64,000 bases of DNA from Powellomyces hirtus. Taxonomy: Eukaryota > Chytridiomycota > Chytridiomycetes > Spizellomycetales > Powellomycetaceae. Within the stretch, counting starts at the first letter, position 1; every line of letters begins with the position of its first letter. Made by a program: the position numbers and the translations under genes. This document shows, in pieces, positions 18,896 to 29,746 of this stretch. Under the pieces are notes generated by a model. That model saw only the letters and a list, made by a program, of their open reading frames with translations, was not told the DNA's origin and did no database searches. The DNA lies in assembly GCA_025526995.1 (NCBI GenBank), contig JAHLKG010000016.1, positions 372,001 to 436,000 on the forward strand, in the 5' to 3' direction.

Positions 18896-21800
18896 ATGAA
18901 CAGGAAGCAACCACGCATCACCGCCACGGGCAAAGACCCCACCCACTCTCCTATCACCATAAGAATGGAACCCGCTACCATGCTGCAACAACAACAACAA
19001 CCGCAACCGCCACCGCAACTCAAACCCCAGCCGCAGCGACACTTTACGTCAACCGGTTCAGGCGTGGTCCCCAGCTCTGCTGCCAGCGACTCGAATTCAG
19101 CTCTACCTGCATCTAACGGACAGCCGCTTCGTGCTGGGAAAAGCAATGGCGGAAGAGTTGGAGGAGGTGCTGGCAGTTCACGCGGCGGGAGGAATGGACC
19201 TCGACAGAAAGGTCCGTCAATTGCCGGGAACGGGCATGGAGAGCCACATGTACAGCCCTCCGCTGGGGACAAACCACCGCGGCCCGCGAGAGCACCTCGA
19301 CCCAAAATCCCGCTGACAAATGCAAACGGAGCAAATGCGGATGCGAACATCGATACCCAGGGCAGCGTTAATGGCAGCACTAATGGAGATCAGATCTCGG
19401 AAAAGAAACCGCGGAAACGCCGGAATCGTAGAACGAAACTGAATGTCGGGACGTTGGGAAGTAAAGGAGCCCAAGATCTGACCAGTTCGTTGATAGATAC
19501 CCTGACGTGTGGAACCTACGAGTGCATGATTTGCTATGATGTGATCAACCAGCGAGAGCAGACGTGGAGTTGTAATGTCTGCTACGCGGTGTTTCACCTG
19601 CGATGTGTGGAGAAATGGGGGAGCAAGTCGGCAAAGGACAACAACAACAGTAACACCAATGATGGATTAAACGGCGCAGCGTCTTCTAGCCACACAGGAT
19701 GGAGATGTCCAGGATGTCAGAATGTATCGCAGAAGGTGCCTCGGGAGTACCGCTGCTTTTGCGACAAGCAGATCAATCCACCACCGAATAGATACATCAC
19801 ACCACACAGCTGCGGGCAGACTTGCAGTCGAGACCGTAACTGTCAACATCCATGCTCCATGCAATGCCATCCGGGGCCATGTCGACCCTGCGAGTCCATG
19901 GCGCCACCCGTGACCTGCTACTGTGGGAAAAACAAGTTTGTTGTCCGATGCAGTGAACTCGCCAGTGTCACCTTCTCGAAAACCTGTGGCGAGGTGTGCG
20001 AAAAGTATCTCAACTGTGGCATTCATCGCTGCACCCAACCGTGCCATAGTGGGCCGTGCGACCCTTGCTCGGTCGTCAATGTGGAGCAATGCAAGTGCTG
20101 GAAGTCGTCGCGAGAGGTACCCTGTGGGGCCCCGTTCATGGAATGGTCGTGCGGACAGAAATGCAACTTTGAGTTTGAGTGTGGCGTGCATCGATGTGAG
20201 CGCGAATGTCACCAGCCCACCAAGCATCCCGTCCTGTGTCCGCTCGACCCCAAAGTCGTGACCCGATGTCCATGTGGGGAAAAGTCGATACAACAGCTCG
20301 TTGGCGATCAGGGCCGCACGTCCTGCAGTGAAGATGTCCCGACTTGTGACAGTGTGTGTCGAAAGGTACTACCCTGCGAACATCGATGTGCGGACAAGTG
20401 TCATGTGGGCGAATGTCCTCCATGCACAGCAGAGATTGTTGCGCCCTGTCGATGCGGCAAGGAGATCATGGAAGGTTCGTGTGCTCAGATTCTCCGAGAC
20501 GAGAACGGCACGCTGCAGACCCCGCTATGTAACCGACCTTGCGACGCCCAAAAGCATTGCAAGCGACACCGGTGCAAAGAACGCTGTTGCGACTTGCAGT
20601 TCCATGTATGCGGCCTCCTGTGTTCCAAGACCCTGAGGTGCGGACAACACGAGTGTCAAATGCCGTGCGGACATCCCGGACGATGTCATGACTGCGTCGT
20701 CGGGGTCTCGTTTGACGAATTGACCTGCCACTGCGGACAGACTACCATGTACCCTCCCATACCCTGCGGAACGAAACCTCCCATCTGCACCTTCCCGTGT
20801 CAGCGTCCATTGCTTTGTGGCCATGCGACATTCAGCGAACACAACTGCCACCCGGACTCCGAGCCGTGCCCGCCGTGCGTAGCCTTTGTCGAACGTACCT
20901 GCGCGTGTGGGAAAAAAACGATGAAGAACGTCCCATGTTCTCGCCAGTGGACCCCGTCCTGCGGATCCAGCTGCCAGCAAGTCATCCCGTCCTGCGGACA
21001 CCCGTGCATGCGGTTCTGCCATGCAGGCGATTGTGTCGACGCGGACCACAAATGCTCGACCCGCTGCGGTCGCGTCCGCTCAGTCTGTGGCCACACGTGC
21101 GGGTTTCCGTGCCATGAATCACGCTTCTGTGCTGAAGATCGCCCATGCAAAGCCCAGATCACCCAGACCTGCGAGTGCGGGAATCTCACCGTTGAGGTGA
21201 TGTGCTCTGCGTGGAAGGAAAATATGGGTAACCTCCCATCGACCGTGCTGCCCTGTAATGACGCGTGCGAGCGCGCCAAGCGTAATCGACGACTCGCGGA
21301 AGCTCTCGATGTTGACACCACATCCGTTACAGTGTCGTCCTCGAGTGCATCCCTCGTTGAATACTCGGATGTGCTCCTCCGGCACGCGTACACTAATCCC
21401 ACATGGGTCAAGCACGCCGAAGAAGCCTTTGCGGCTTTTGTCCAGGATTCCGGTAGACGCGTCTTCCACTTCCCGAGTGGAAAAGGCGCGGGTAACCCAT
21501 TCCTCCTGGAACTCGCTAGACACTACGACCTCTCCGCATCCATCATTGACGCGGACCGTAAAGGACTCGCTAGCGTCACTGTCCGCAAAACTGCCGCTAA
21601 AACCGCCACCATCCCCCCACTTCTTCTCAGCACGGCCGTCGCTGCCTGGAAACCTATCACAGGATCCTCAACGGCCTCGTCCTCAAAACCCAACGTGAGC
21701 AAATCGCTCACCGCCACCCACCACCGCGAACCCATCAACGCCCTCCACCTCGCCTCCCTCCAATTCGGAATGGACGCGCGCGACCTCCAACTCCTCCTCG

Positions 21801-22387
21801 AACCCATATTTGTTTGCGGAAACGATGTCGCCATCACGGTCAAAATGATCACGGACCACGACGCGGTCATGCTCGCCGAATCGTCTCGCCGCAGCACTTT
21901 GTCGGTCGACGATATCGAAGCCCTCCTCGTGGGAGTCGAATCGGAAGTCCGCAATAAATTCGTGGCTAATAATTGGGCCAAAGATGTCACTCTCTGCCAT
22001 GCCTCGCCCTCTGGAGAGGTCATCTTGGGATCTAAACCCAAAGCGTCTCAAGCCATGGGCCCTGGCGCAGCCCGCGCGGCTTATGCGGCCTCGGTTAGAA
22101 AAGACGTGCCCGTAACCAATACCTACATTTCCCTCTCTGCAGCACCTGCCACCGCGGCGATGAAAGCACCACACCTCGCGCCTAAATCCAGTGGACAATC
22201 GCGTCCGCCGTCCCCGGCTCCTCCACCACCGCCAGCCCCGGCGCGCGGTGAACGACCCGTAACACCCGCTCCTCCGCGACCATCCACGCCCGAGGATTGG
22301 GACCAGGAGTCGGATGTACTGAGTCCGGTTGAGGTACCGCGTCCGCTCGAGGCCGTGGCAGCCGCGGGCACCGGTGAAGGAGCTTGA
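18896..22387 (+). CDS. NFX1/FAP1-type zinc-finger protein with RING-like and R3H domains
   Basis: Single-exon gene of 1163 aa. After a Gln/Pro-rich N-terminus and a basic patch (KKPRKRRNRRTKLNVGTLG), a PHD/RING-like finger spans about residues 210-285 (CMICYDVINQ, CNVCYAVFHLRCVEKW, WRCPGCQ). From about 300 to 790 runs a tandem array of NF-X1 fingers with the C..(H)..C-H-x-G-x-C pattern (CSMQCHPGPCRPC, CTQPCHSGPCDPC, CADKCHVGECPPC, CQMPCGHPGRCHDC). An R3H domain follows near 840-905 (GNPFLLELARHYDLSA). The C-terminus is Pro/Ala-rich. Yeast Fap1 binds FKBP12; animal NFX1 is a transcriptional/post-transcriptional regulator and possible ubiquitin ligase. Role here is inferred. An in-frame ATG at 18965 is an alternative start. 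Confidence 0.93.
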   Translation: MNRKQPRITATGKDPTHSPITIRMEPATMLQQQQQPQPPPQLKPQPQRHFTSTGSGVVPSSAASDSNSALPASNGQPLRAGKSNGGRVGGGAGSSRGGRNGPRQKGPSIAGNGHGEPHVQPSAGDKPPRPARAPRPKIPLTNANGANADANIDTQGSVNGSTNGDQISEKKPRKRRNRRTKLNVGTLGSKGAQDLTSSLIDTLTCGTYECMICYDVINQREQTWSCNVCYAVFHLRCVEKWGSKSAKDNNNSNTNDGLNGAASSSHTGWRCPGCQNVSQKVPREYRCFCDKQINPPPNRYITPHSCGQTCSRDRNCQHPCSMQCHPGPCRPCESMAPPVTCYCGKNKFVVRCSELASVTFSKTCGEVCEKYLNCGIHRCTQPCHSGPCDPCSVVNVEQCKCWKSSREVPCGAPFMEWSCGQKCNFEFECGVHRCERECHQPTKHPVLCPLDPKVVTRCPCGEKSIQQLVGDQGRTSCSEDVPTCDSVCRKVLPCEHRCADKCHVGECPPCTAEIVAPCRCGKEIMEGSCAQILRDENGTLQTPLCNRPCDAQKHCKRHRCKERCCDLQFHVCGLLCSKTLRCGQHECQMPCGHPGRCHDCVVGVSFDELTCHCGQTTMYPPIPCGTKPPICTFPCQRPLLCGHATFSEHNCHPDSEPCPPCVAFVERTCACGKKTMKNVPCSRQWTPSCGSSCQQVIPSCGHPCMRFCHAGDCVDADHKCSTRCGRVRSVCGHTCGFPCHESRFCAEDRPCKAQITQTCECGNLTVEVMCSAWKENMGNLPSTVLPCNDACERAKRNRRLAEALDVDTTSVTVSSSSASLVEYSDVLLRHAYTNPTWVKHAEEAFAAFVQDSGRRVFHFPSGKGAGNPFLLELARHYDLSASIIDADRKGLASVTVRKTAAKTATIPPLLLSTAVAAWKPITGSSTASSSKPNVSKSLTATHHREPINALHLASLQFGMDARDLQLLLEPIFVCGNDVAITVKMITDHDAVMLAESSRRSTLSVDDIEALLVGVESEVRNKFVANNWAKDVTLCHASPSGEVILGSKPKASQAMGPGAARAAYAASVRKDVPVTNTYISLSAAPATAAMKAPHLAPKSSGQSRPPSPAPPPPPAPARGERPVTPAPPRPSTPEDWDQESDVLSPVEVPRPLEAVAAAGTGEGA

Positions 22388-24186
22388 ATAGATTTTGTAC
22401 ATGATTTAACGTCTCCCTTTCCCTGTCCCACACACCTCCCTCGATTTTTTGATTTTCTTCTTTTTGGCCACTCGTTATACACATGCACATATGAATGACA
22501 AAATAGAGACAACTCTGCAGCCCCAAAATTCCTTTTTGTTTTTCCAATGCACCATCATTCCCTTTCGTCCGTCCCTTGTGTTTCCAACAAGACAATCGAA
22601 GCGAAACCTTACCGCAAGAAACCCTAGCGTGTCCCGCCGCTCAAACAAATGTTTCGCTCAATGCCTCTACTTGCCCTCCCGCTCCCCCCTCAGAACTAAC
22701 AATTAGCGCTTTCAGGTGCTACGTACGTTCCATTGACCGTGAAAACATAAATTGCGCCAGACATCATTCAGGATGATGATCCTGAACAGCAACAATTGCA
22801 ACATTGGAGCGGCTTGATTAGACGGATGATATGGGACAATGGAGTTTTATATAGTGTAAGGAACACACTCTGTACACCTTGCAAATGTTGCTACCTACAG
22901 CTTTCTAACTAACTGTGGGAAGAAAATAAGATTTTCAGTAAAAATTTTATTTTTCCGTCGCTTGTTATCAATGTACTTTCCAAATGATTTATCGATTTAC
23001 TTGCTCATGACGTTCGGGCTGCTATGCGCCTCGCGAATGATTTATTGTAGCTTGGTTTTTGCAAGCGTCCGTTGCGTCGGACTCAATGCATGGGTGGACG
23101 CCCATGAAACGCATCCACGTGGAGGCGCACAACTCAAGTTTTCAAATTTACTGTTGTTCAAACAGCACGTCGTGTGGTATGCGCGCAAGGGGTCGGACGT
23201 CCAAGCGCTGCAGTGCGTGGTTGCGGAAGAAGCGAGAAGCTCCACACCATCCTACCCATGTCGCGGGTTCGGACACGGGGGAAGAGTCGCGGGTGTTTGT
23301 TGATATTGTCCCCCCTTCCCCGGCTCGGAACGAGTGCAGTCTGAAAGACTTGCGACCAGGCACGTACGGAACCAGACGGTGTTTGTACGTTGCTGCCGAG
23401 TCGGTAGTCGGACTCAGTAGTGCAACCGTCAACAAGCGGTTGGGACTGTTTGTTTCGGCGCGGTCATATAGGACTTTCGCGAATCAGAGACGAGCACGCG
23501 GGGATCCGTCGCGCTGGTTGGGGTAATTTCCACTATGGTGGCAGCCATTTTCCAGGGCATTCGCACTGGTTTGTCCACATAGTAAACTATCAAAGTTTCT
23601 CTTGCGTATTGTTGCAACCACACCCACTAAGTGACGGACTGGCAGCCATCTGTTCTATGAGGTCGCGACACATGCGCAGTGTCTTGCATGCAAGCCTGTG
23701 TGTGCTCCAGTCTGCACTTGGGTGTTCTTGAGAGCAAGAGTGCACGTATATGCTGGGGGTTTGACCCATGTGACAGTGACACGAGGGAGGGGCATGTACT
23801 GTCATGAAAGAGGAGGAGGCGGAGAGAGGATTAAGAACAAGAAGCGATTCCGTTCATTGTTGGACTGTTGCGTGCAGGCAAAAACAATAACAGTGTTTTG
23901 AAAACACTCGAGTCAGAAGAAAGTGTCATTCAGTCTTGCTGCGCCTCATGTCGACGCGTTCCCGTCACTTTTGAGCGCTCCCTCCGCCTCAACAGGAGGA
24001 TGTTACTCAAGTCTGCATACTAATCATAAGTAATGGGCCCGATCCAAACGACAAACAAGCAGCTTGAAATGAGCTGACATAAACAAACTACAGAAAGACA
24101 TGTAAGCGCTTTCCTGTCTCCTTGTACCGCTTATATCTTCCGTAACTGAGGTGGTTCAGGCGTCCCGCTCCGAGTCCAGAACCCCA
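22388..24186. other. Largely gene-free stretch
   Basis: About 1.8 kb without a gene I can support. The only coding-like piece is 22769-22858, where a plus-strand frame after a possible CCAG acceptor reads DDDPEQQQLQHWSGLIRRM; no partner exon was found. The 23,000-23,900 segment has overlapping short frames on both strands but no motif. Confidence 0.4.
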
Positions 24187-25494
24187 ATGACGAACTCACA
24201 CCCAGAGCCGGATGATAAACCAATCCCCGGCGCCATGTTCGCTGCATTCCCAGCCGGCGCAAACCCGCACTCGCTCAAAGAGCATCGATGACGGCCAAAG
24301 TGATTCGCAGTAGTAGTATCGTCTGCCCTTTCTGATCAAAAGCAGCAGCCGTCCGTGGAGAGTCCAACGGGGTCGACACCACCACCTCCACCACCATCAG
24401 CACATCAACCCTCATAAAAGCCAAGTTACGCCCGAATGCCGACCGCTCTCCCCGTGTACACTGAGCACAACTTGTACCCGCCCAAGCCACCTGCGATCTA
24501 CAAAAAAGCCGCGACCAGTTCGATTAACCCCGGTCCAACACTAACACCACCCCTCGAGACTCGACCATTGTTGAGATCTTCCATGCGCCTGCTGAATCCG
24601 TCCTAACTTTGGCTTCGCTTCTGTACAGCGGTGCAATCGTCGGCCTATTCGGCGCTTGCTTGTCAGTCATCAAGCACAGTACTGTTACGGGGGACCATGA
24701 GACCGGCACATGACCAATCTCCAAGCCTTACCATATGCCCACCTCACCGCTGCCGTCTTTGGATGCCTGGTCCTCCTCATCGCTGTTCTTCTGGAAATTT
24801 GCGGCGCAATAGGCAAACTCACCCTAACGTGGCTCATAGCTTATAAAGAGCGTATAACCTCGCATTGGTGTTGCTCTACGAAAAAGTTGAGCGCGGATAC
24901 CCAGTACTGCATGTACATGCTCTATGCGCTATTGTTTTTTAGCCGGCTATCTTGGGGGTAGTAGTGATTGGAGTGATTGCGATGTGGGGTTGGGTGACCC
25001 TGGGATTTGCAAGCCGGTGTGAACTCATTTGTGGCAGGCACCTAAGATCCGCCTGCACAGTTTCTTCATTCACGTTTGTCTGTCCTTTAACGTATTCTTT
25101 GGCGGCTGCCTCTTGTTCAAGGTGAGGAGCTGTCTGTAGCTGATCCGAATGCAAAGGTCAACGTTTTAAGGAATTCCGGGTCGGTATGGTTCGGGCCGGT
25201 GATTTGCTGCGAGTTGGCGGCATTCAGTTTCGACGGCATGACAAGAAAGCGAGGGAAAGGAAGGAACAACGGGAACGAGAGGAAAGCGAAGAATGGGAAG
25301 AGCTTCTCAGGGAAAAACGACAAGAATTGAAGGAACTCAAACGAGAAGCAAGGCTATCCGCCGAGTCTCCGCGGATCAAACTGCACACGATGTGTTCACC
25401 CTGTTTCGCGGGTTTTGGTTGGTGGTTGGGAGAGCGGTGGGGAATGGCGAGAGGGAAGAAGCCGAGTGTGCTCATTGCCGATATCAAAATGTAG
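24187..25494 (+). pseudogene. Multi-exon tetraspan-like membrane protein, frames disrupted
   Basis: Several hydrophobic, protein-like exons lie in order on the plus strand. They are a soluble N-terminal piece (MPTALPVYTEHNLYPPKPPA, 24436-24570), a first membrane helix in another frame (LTLASLLYSGAIVGLFGACL, ~24600-24700), a second (AAVFGCLVLLIAVLLEICGA, ~24735-24810), a third after acceptor TTTTTTAG (AILGVVVIGVIAMWGWVTLG, ~24944-25018) and a fourth (FFIHVCLSFNVFFGGCLLF, ~25050-25120, donor GTGAGG). Last comes a charged coiled-coil tail (KKARERKEQREREESEEWEE) ending at TAG near 25494. The later junctions have plausible splice sites. The change of frame near 24570, inside continuous coding-like sequence, has none, so this is either a decayed gene or contains an assembly indel. 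Family not recognised. Confidence 0.4.
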
Positions 25495-25789
25495 TTGAAG
25501 TAACGTAGCGGACGAGAACTTGGTAGAATTTATACATAGACCATTTCTTCCCTGGTGCGTCGAGTACAAATCGGCAAAACATGCATCACCTGCCTTTGCA
25601 TCAGAAGTACATGGAAGACGTAGCAGGAACACTTTTGACGAGATATCGAACGCACTTCCTTGCGCACAGGGTATGAACTGACCGCGCGTTGCGCATATCT
25701 AGTGACTTTTGATTGACAACATATACAAATAAAGAAGGTGGAGCTAAATATACACAGGGGGACAGGACGGTGGGGGAAGAAATAATGGG

Positions 25790-26310
25790 ATAGGCAAATT
25801 CTAGCTACAATGATGGCGGATGAGAGGCCGATGGCAGAGGCGAGGATGAAGGAACATGAGCGCTGCGTGTTGAGGAGAGGAGCCAGGATTTCACGGGTCC
25901 GTTCATTGATCCGACGGTGCTGCTTTTCCCCCTCCGCCAGGGTCTGCCATTACATCATTCGATAAAGGATGGTTTTCACCTCCTCTTTGACTTGTTCCTC
26001 GGTGATGCTTTCGTCGTCACGCATTAACTGCCTCATGGTGTCACGGATCTCGCGCGTTTAGAGCCACCGCCTGGCACGTTGTTTTTCTTTGTAGAAGGAA
26101 CGTTGGACGCGGTGGATGTTTCGACGACAGTTACTGCTTGCTCTTCTTCTTGGTCATTCAAGGTGCGGGGTCTTGGGCTCGGTGGGTATCTCGTTGGTAG
26201 ATTCTTCTTGTGTTGCCCTCATGCAGATGTTGCGGGTATTAGATGGTGTCGGATGAGTGGTCAGCATCTACAAATGGCGAAAGAGCCTAGCAAAGTTGCT
26301 GGACAGCTGT
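25790..26310 (-). pseudogene. Small single-pass membrane protein relic
   Basis: Reading the minus strand from about 26260 gives MLTTHPTPSNTRNI, then an acidic stretch in a second frame (NDQEEEQAVTVVETSTASNV), then in a third frame REIRDTMRQLMRDDESITEE and VKEEVKTILYRMM. A TAA follows, then in the same frame LAEGEKQHRRINERTREILA and a hydrophobic segment SFILASAIGLSSAIIVARI. The parts look like one short protein with a C-terminal membrane anchor. Joining them needs two frame changes and one stop to be removed, and only a 36-nt intron could skip the stop. I treat it as probably broken. No family recognised. Confidence 0.3.
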
Positions 26311-26486
26311 GATAGATCGATGAGCTGCAAGGGAACGTGGGCAGCTCGCAAGTTGAGGTGTGAAATAATCATTGACAGGCGCGTTTTGACAGGATGTTCC
26401 CCAACGTTCATTCAAGTCACGTGATGTAAATTAGAGTCTCGTCAGCCAAACTTGTGGGACTTTCTGTCTAGACTTTGTTTGTAACA
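26311..26486 (+). promoter_or_regulatory. Promoter region of the Arg-Asp-rich gene with paired TTGACAG motifs
   Basis: Two TTGACAG copies at 26372-26378 and 26386-26392, 14 bp apart, about 100 bp upstream of the ATG at 26487. A TALE-homeodomain-like core (TGACAG) is one reading. Confidence 0.4.
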
Positions 26487-27962
26487 ATGCCACATCCGGA
26501 CAGAGATAGAGAACGAGATCGGGAAAGAGACAGAGAACGAGACAGGGATCGAGATAGAGATAGAGACCGCATACGGGACAGGGACAGGGACAGAGACCGC
26601 GAACGAGACCGGGACCGAGAACGAGACCGTGAACGCGAACGAGACATTCGAGGCGCTGGTGGACGGGATGTTCGACGAGACAGAGAACGAGACAGGAGCA
26701 GAGATTTCTACAGTCGAGAACGGGACCGGGGCGATCGTGAGCGCGGGGAATACAGAGACCGCGACTGGGAGCGAGATCGACCCGTAGACAGAGATCGTGA
26801 CCGGGACCGTCGACGGATCATCCCCCGCAGTCCACCACCACCTTCCTCCTACCCTCTTTCCGCGCCCTCCTCCACCCGGCGAGACTTTCGAGACGTCCCA
26901 CGACTCCACCGTCAATCGACACCAACCCCGCCACTAGCGTCTGGAGCGGCTGGCTCAACACCCGTCGCTGCGCAACCTACACCTTCCGCTGCACCACCAC
27001 CATCCGCTTATCCGCTCCAACAACCACGAACCTCGGACCGGCGCTCTGATTATACAGGCCCACGAGATTACCATCATCCCTCGTCAGCACCCTTGCGATA
27101 CCCTCCAGCACCGGCCCCGCCATTCCATTATGCCACACCTTCCCGCGACCACCCTTACACCCCTCATCCGGGACCGGTGTCGGCCACACGGAGTGAGTAT
27201 CACCCTCCGCACCATTACGATTCAGCTCCAACGCCTATCAGAGCCGGACCCGCATCCGACAGCAAATTGCATCCATCATGGGACGGGATGACACCCCACG
27301 GACCTCCACAAGCAACACCCTCAGCGGGGTACCGATCTGCAGAACGCCTCCCGGATCGCGACTGGACCTTCCAGCGACGTTCACCACACCATAACCAACA
27401 ACATCGTCCTGCACCGTATTACCCCCATGCACGAGGAGATCATCGAATGCCCCCGCCCCCACGGACATCACCGCATAGCGGCACCAGCTCAGCGACAACC
27501 CCGTATCGCGGAAGACCACCATACACCCCTGGCGGTGGACCAGCACCTGCATCGGCAGCGGCGCAACATCAACGCCCACAACAACGCGCGATTGACGTGA
27601 GCAGGTTGCCCGAGCCGTTGAAGGTTGCGTGGTTTACCAAAGTTGATAAGGATGTGAGTACTACTTTTTCGGACAATAACATTGAAGCGACGAGAAAAAA
27701 CGTGGACGACTCATATCGGTATCCTTGTTGATCACGGCCTTAGGTTGATCGACGCTCCGACGAACTGAAACGCATCCGCGCCGAACTCGACAAGAACCGT
27801 ACTGAGGGCCGCAAAGTCGCGTTTGAACTGTACCTCGCCGACTGGGAGGTCTTCAAATGGGAATCACAGCTTGAAATGATCGACAAACAACTCGAAAAGC
27901 ACGAGCTTAGCATGCAGCAGTTGAGACTCGCCACGAAAAGCCTGGAACGACCGGGGACGTAA
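26487..27962 (+). CDS. Arg-Asp/Arg-Glu repeat protein with a C-terminal helical domain
   Basis: Exons are 26487-27653 and 27744-27962 (donor GTGAGT, acceptor TTAG), both phase 0, 461 aa. The first ~110 residues are almost pure RD/RE dipeptides (DRDRERDRERDRERDRDRDR and onwards), the mixed-charge type found in nuclear RNA-processing proteins. The middle ~250 residues are Pro/His/Tyr-rich and disordered-looking (HHYDSAPTPIRAG). The last ~75 residues form a helical, well-conserved-looking unit (RRSDELKRIRAELDKNRTEG, LYLADWEVFKWESQLEMIDK). I do not recognise this domain. Nuclear speckle or splicing association is inference from composition only. A TTG 12 bases upstream of the ATG is in frame and was not used. 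Confidence 0.75.
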
Positions 27963-28388
27963 CATGAAAGTGGGGCTTGAGAGTGAAGCAGAGTTGCTGT
28001 GTGCTTACACACATATGCTATACATATATCTGATCCGCTGGCGCATGGTATTACCATTTTGAACATAATCGGTATGGCACATTCCAGCGTCTTTTGCATA
28101 TCCATCGGTCTCTGCGTCATATTGCTTTCAGGCCACTGGCCTTTTAATCTCCCGTCCTAGATAACACTTGCTCTTCTTGAGAGAAACAATGAAATATAAA
28201 TATTGTACATAGTGACAAAGCATCGCTTGCCTGTCGGCATTGCGTCGAGCTTTGTTGGGTTTTGGGATATGGCAAAGCTGCCGCGCCGGTGCTGTGAGTG
28301 AATACCGCGAAGCCTCCCAAGCTTCTCCTCCGCCTTCTCTATAAAACTGTGTTCGCCTTCGCGGCCATAGTGAGGTCAAGTGGCACCT

Positions 28389-29035
28389 CTATCCAGATTG
28401 GGCGATGTCTTCCTCCTGTAAAGGATCGCAAGAAGGCGCGTTAAAACACATCCCGAACTATTGCCGCGTCCCGGTCTACATTCCTGTCCTATTTCCTTTT
28501 TGGTAAAACAACGCACTCCCACTTACCAGTTGTAACCGCTTGCTTAACCGATTCACATCCTTCACAATCTCCGCCGCCGTCAGTGTTTCCGTGTCCAGTT
28601 TTAGGGTGGCCTTGTTGGCTGGAAGAAACAAAATCCGGGTTATTTTCGGATTGGACTCGTGTCTCCTCGCTTGCATCAGCCATCGAGACTCACTATAGAA
28701 TGCTTCAACTGTAGGCTTGGTGATCTTGTCGGACATATTTATCACCACGTTGCATTTGGCGTTGCTTTGGCGGTTACCGTCTGTTATCAATTGTTGCATG
28801 AATGCTCTATAAGACCCCATAGACAAAAAGAAATTATAAATCAAAAACACAAGTCAGACGGAAAGCTCATGTTTCAACAAGATTTTCCCTCAAGACTCTG
28901 TGAGCTGATAAATGTTTGACGATTCACCAAACCCCTCCTTGGACCTGACCAACATGTTCCTACATACCTTACAGACCGCGATTTCGGATTCAGCGGCGCA
29001 AAGCTGACGATGATCTTGTCCATGTACTTGAGCAT
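28389..29035 (-). CDS. Mitochondrial large-subunit ribosomal protein mL53 (Mrpl44-like)
   Basis: Thioredoxin-fold protein of the mitoribosomal large subunit. Four short exons on the minus strand, about 97 aa in total: MLKYMDKIIVSFAPLNPKS from 29035; RAFMQQLITDGNRQSNAKCN and KPTVEAFY (about 28690-28807); NKATLKLDTETLTAAEIVKD and RLSKRLQL (about 28530-28620, donor GTAAGT); and a short last exon EEDIAQSG ending TAG at 28389. The layout (F.P......S..R.F...., C.V, F.D...L.......EI...) matches mL53. As in the ALYREF gene, the donor that keeps frame after exon 1 reads GTCTGT, one codon before a more ordinary GTAAGG. Head to head with TIM14, another mitochondrial gene. Confidence 0.78.
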
Positions 29036-29431
29036 GATGGAACTATGTGTGTGGGGGTGGAAATTGTGCTTTGTGAAGTGGTAGACAGTCTAATGTCAAA
29101 TGTCAAATGGGAAAAGTGTCAAATGGAATTGACGGTTTCAGTCGCCGTGGCAACAACATTCCGGAAGGCACGGAGACTGAGACATTTGACATTCTAGTAT
29201 TGACAGTTTCTGTTTTCCTCTCATACTGTTTTTCTTTTCGCCAGAACAACGACAAACCTTGCAAACGATATACACGACACTACACACACCGAGTAGAAGT
29301 ATTGTTACCAGACGAAGGAAGAAATCGAACAACAGCTCTATATTGAATATTTACCAATCGATTGACGTCCGGCAATAACCCCTACTACACCCACCGACAC
29401 CGACACCTCCCTCCACACCTACACACGAAAA
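29036..29431. promoter_or_regulatory. Shared divergent promoter, mL53 / TIM14, rich in TTTGACA-type motifs
   Basis: 396 bp between two mitochondrial-protein genes. Contains three closely spaced GTCAAAT boxes between 29094 and 29130 (GTCAAATGTCAAATG, then GTGTCAAATGG). The same box in the other orientation occurs at 29184-29191 (ATTTGACA), and TTGACAG is at 29200-29206. Their clustering and inverted arrangement suggest a shared factor; this is inference. Confidence 0.5.
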
Positions 29432-29746
29432 ATGGCCAGCGCAATTCTCATCGGCGCCGGAATAGCCGCAGCCGCCATCGTCGGTCGCGCCGCCATCAAA
29501 GCCTCCTCACGAGTCGGCGGAGCAGGCGGCATTGGCGGCAAGTCTTTCATTCGCGGCGGGTTCGAATCCAAAATGACCCGGCGGGAGGCGGCTCTTATCC
29601 TGGGTATCCGGGAAACAGCATCTAAAGAGAAACTGAAAGAAGCCCATCGACGAATCATGCTTGCCAATCACCCGGATCGAGGAGGTAGCCCGTACTTGGC
29701 GAGTAAGATTAACGAGGCGAAGGATATGATCGATAAACGGAGATAG
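29432..29746 (+). CDS. TIM14/PAM18, J-protein of the mitochondrial import motor
   Basis: Inner-membrane J-protein that stimulates mtHsp70 in the PAM import motor of the TIM23 complex. Intronless, 104 aa, the usual length for the DNAJC19 form. Residues 2-20 are the membrane anchor (ASAILIGAGIAAAAIVGRA), then a Gly-rich linker (GGAGGIGGKSFIRGGF). The compact J domain occupies 47-104, with MTRREAALILGI, HRRIMLANHPDRGGSPYLA and the HPD motif at residues 80-82. All key residues are present. Confidence 0.95.
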   Translation: MASAILIGAGIAAAAIVGRAAIKASSRVGGAGGIGGKSFIRGGFESKMTRREAALILGIRETASKEKLKEAHRRIMLANHPDRGGSPYLASKINEAKDMIDKRR

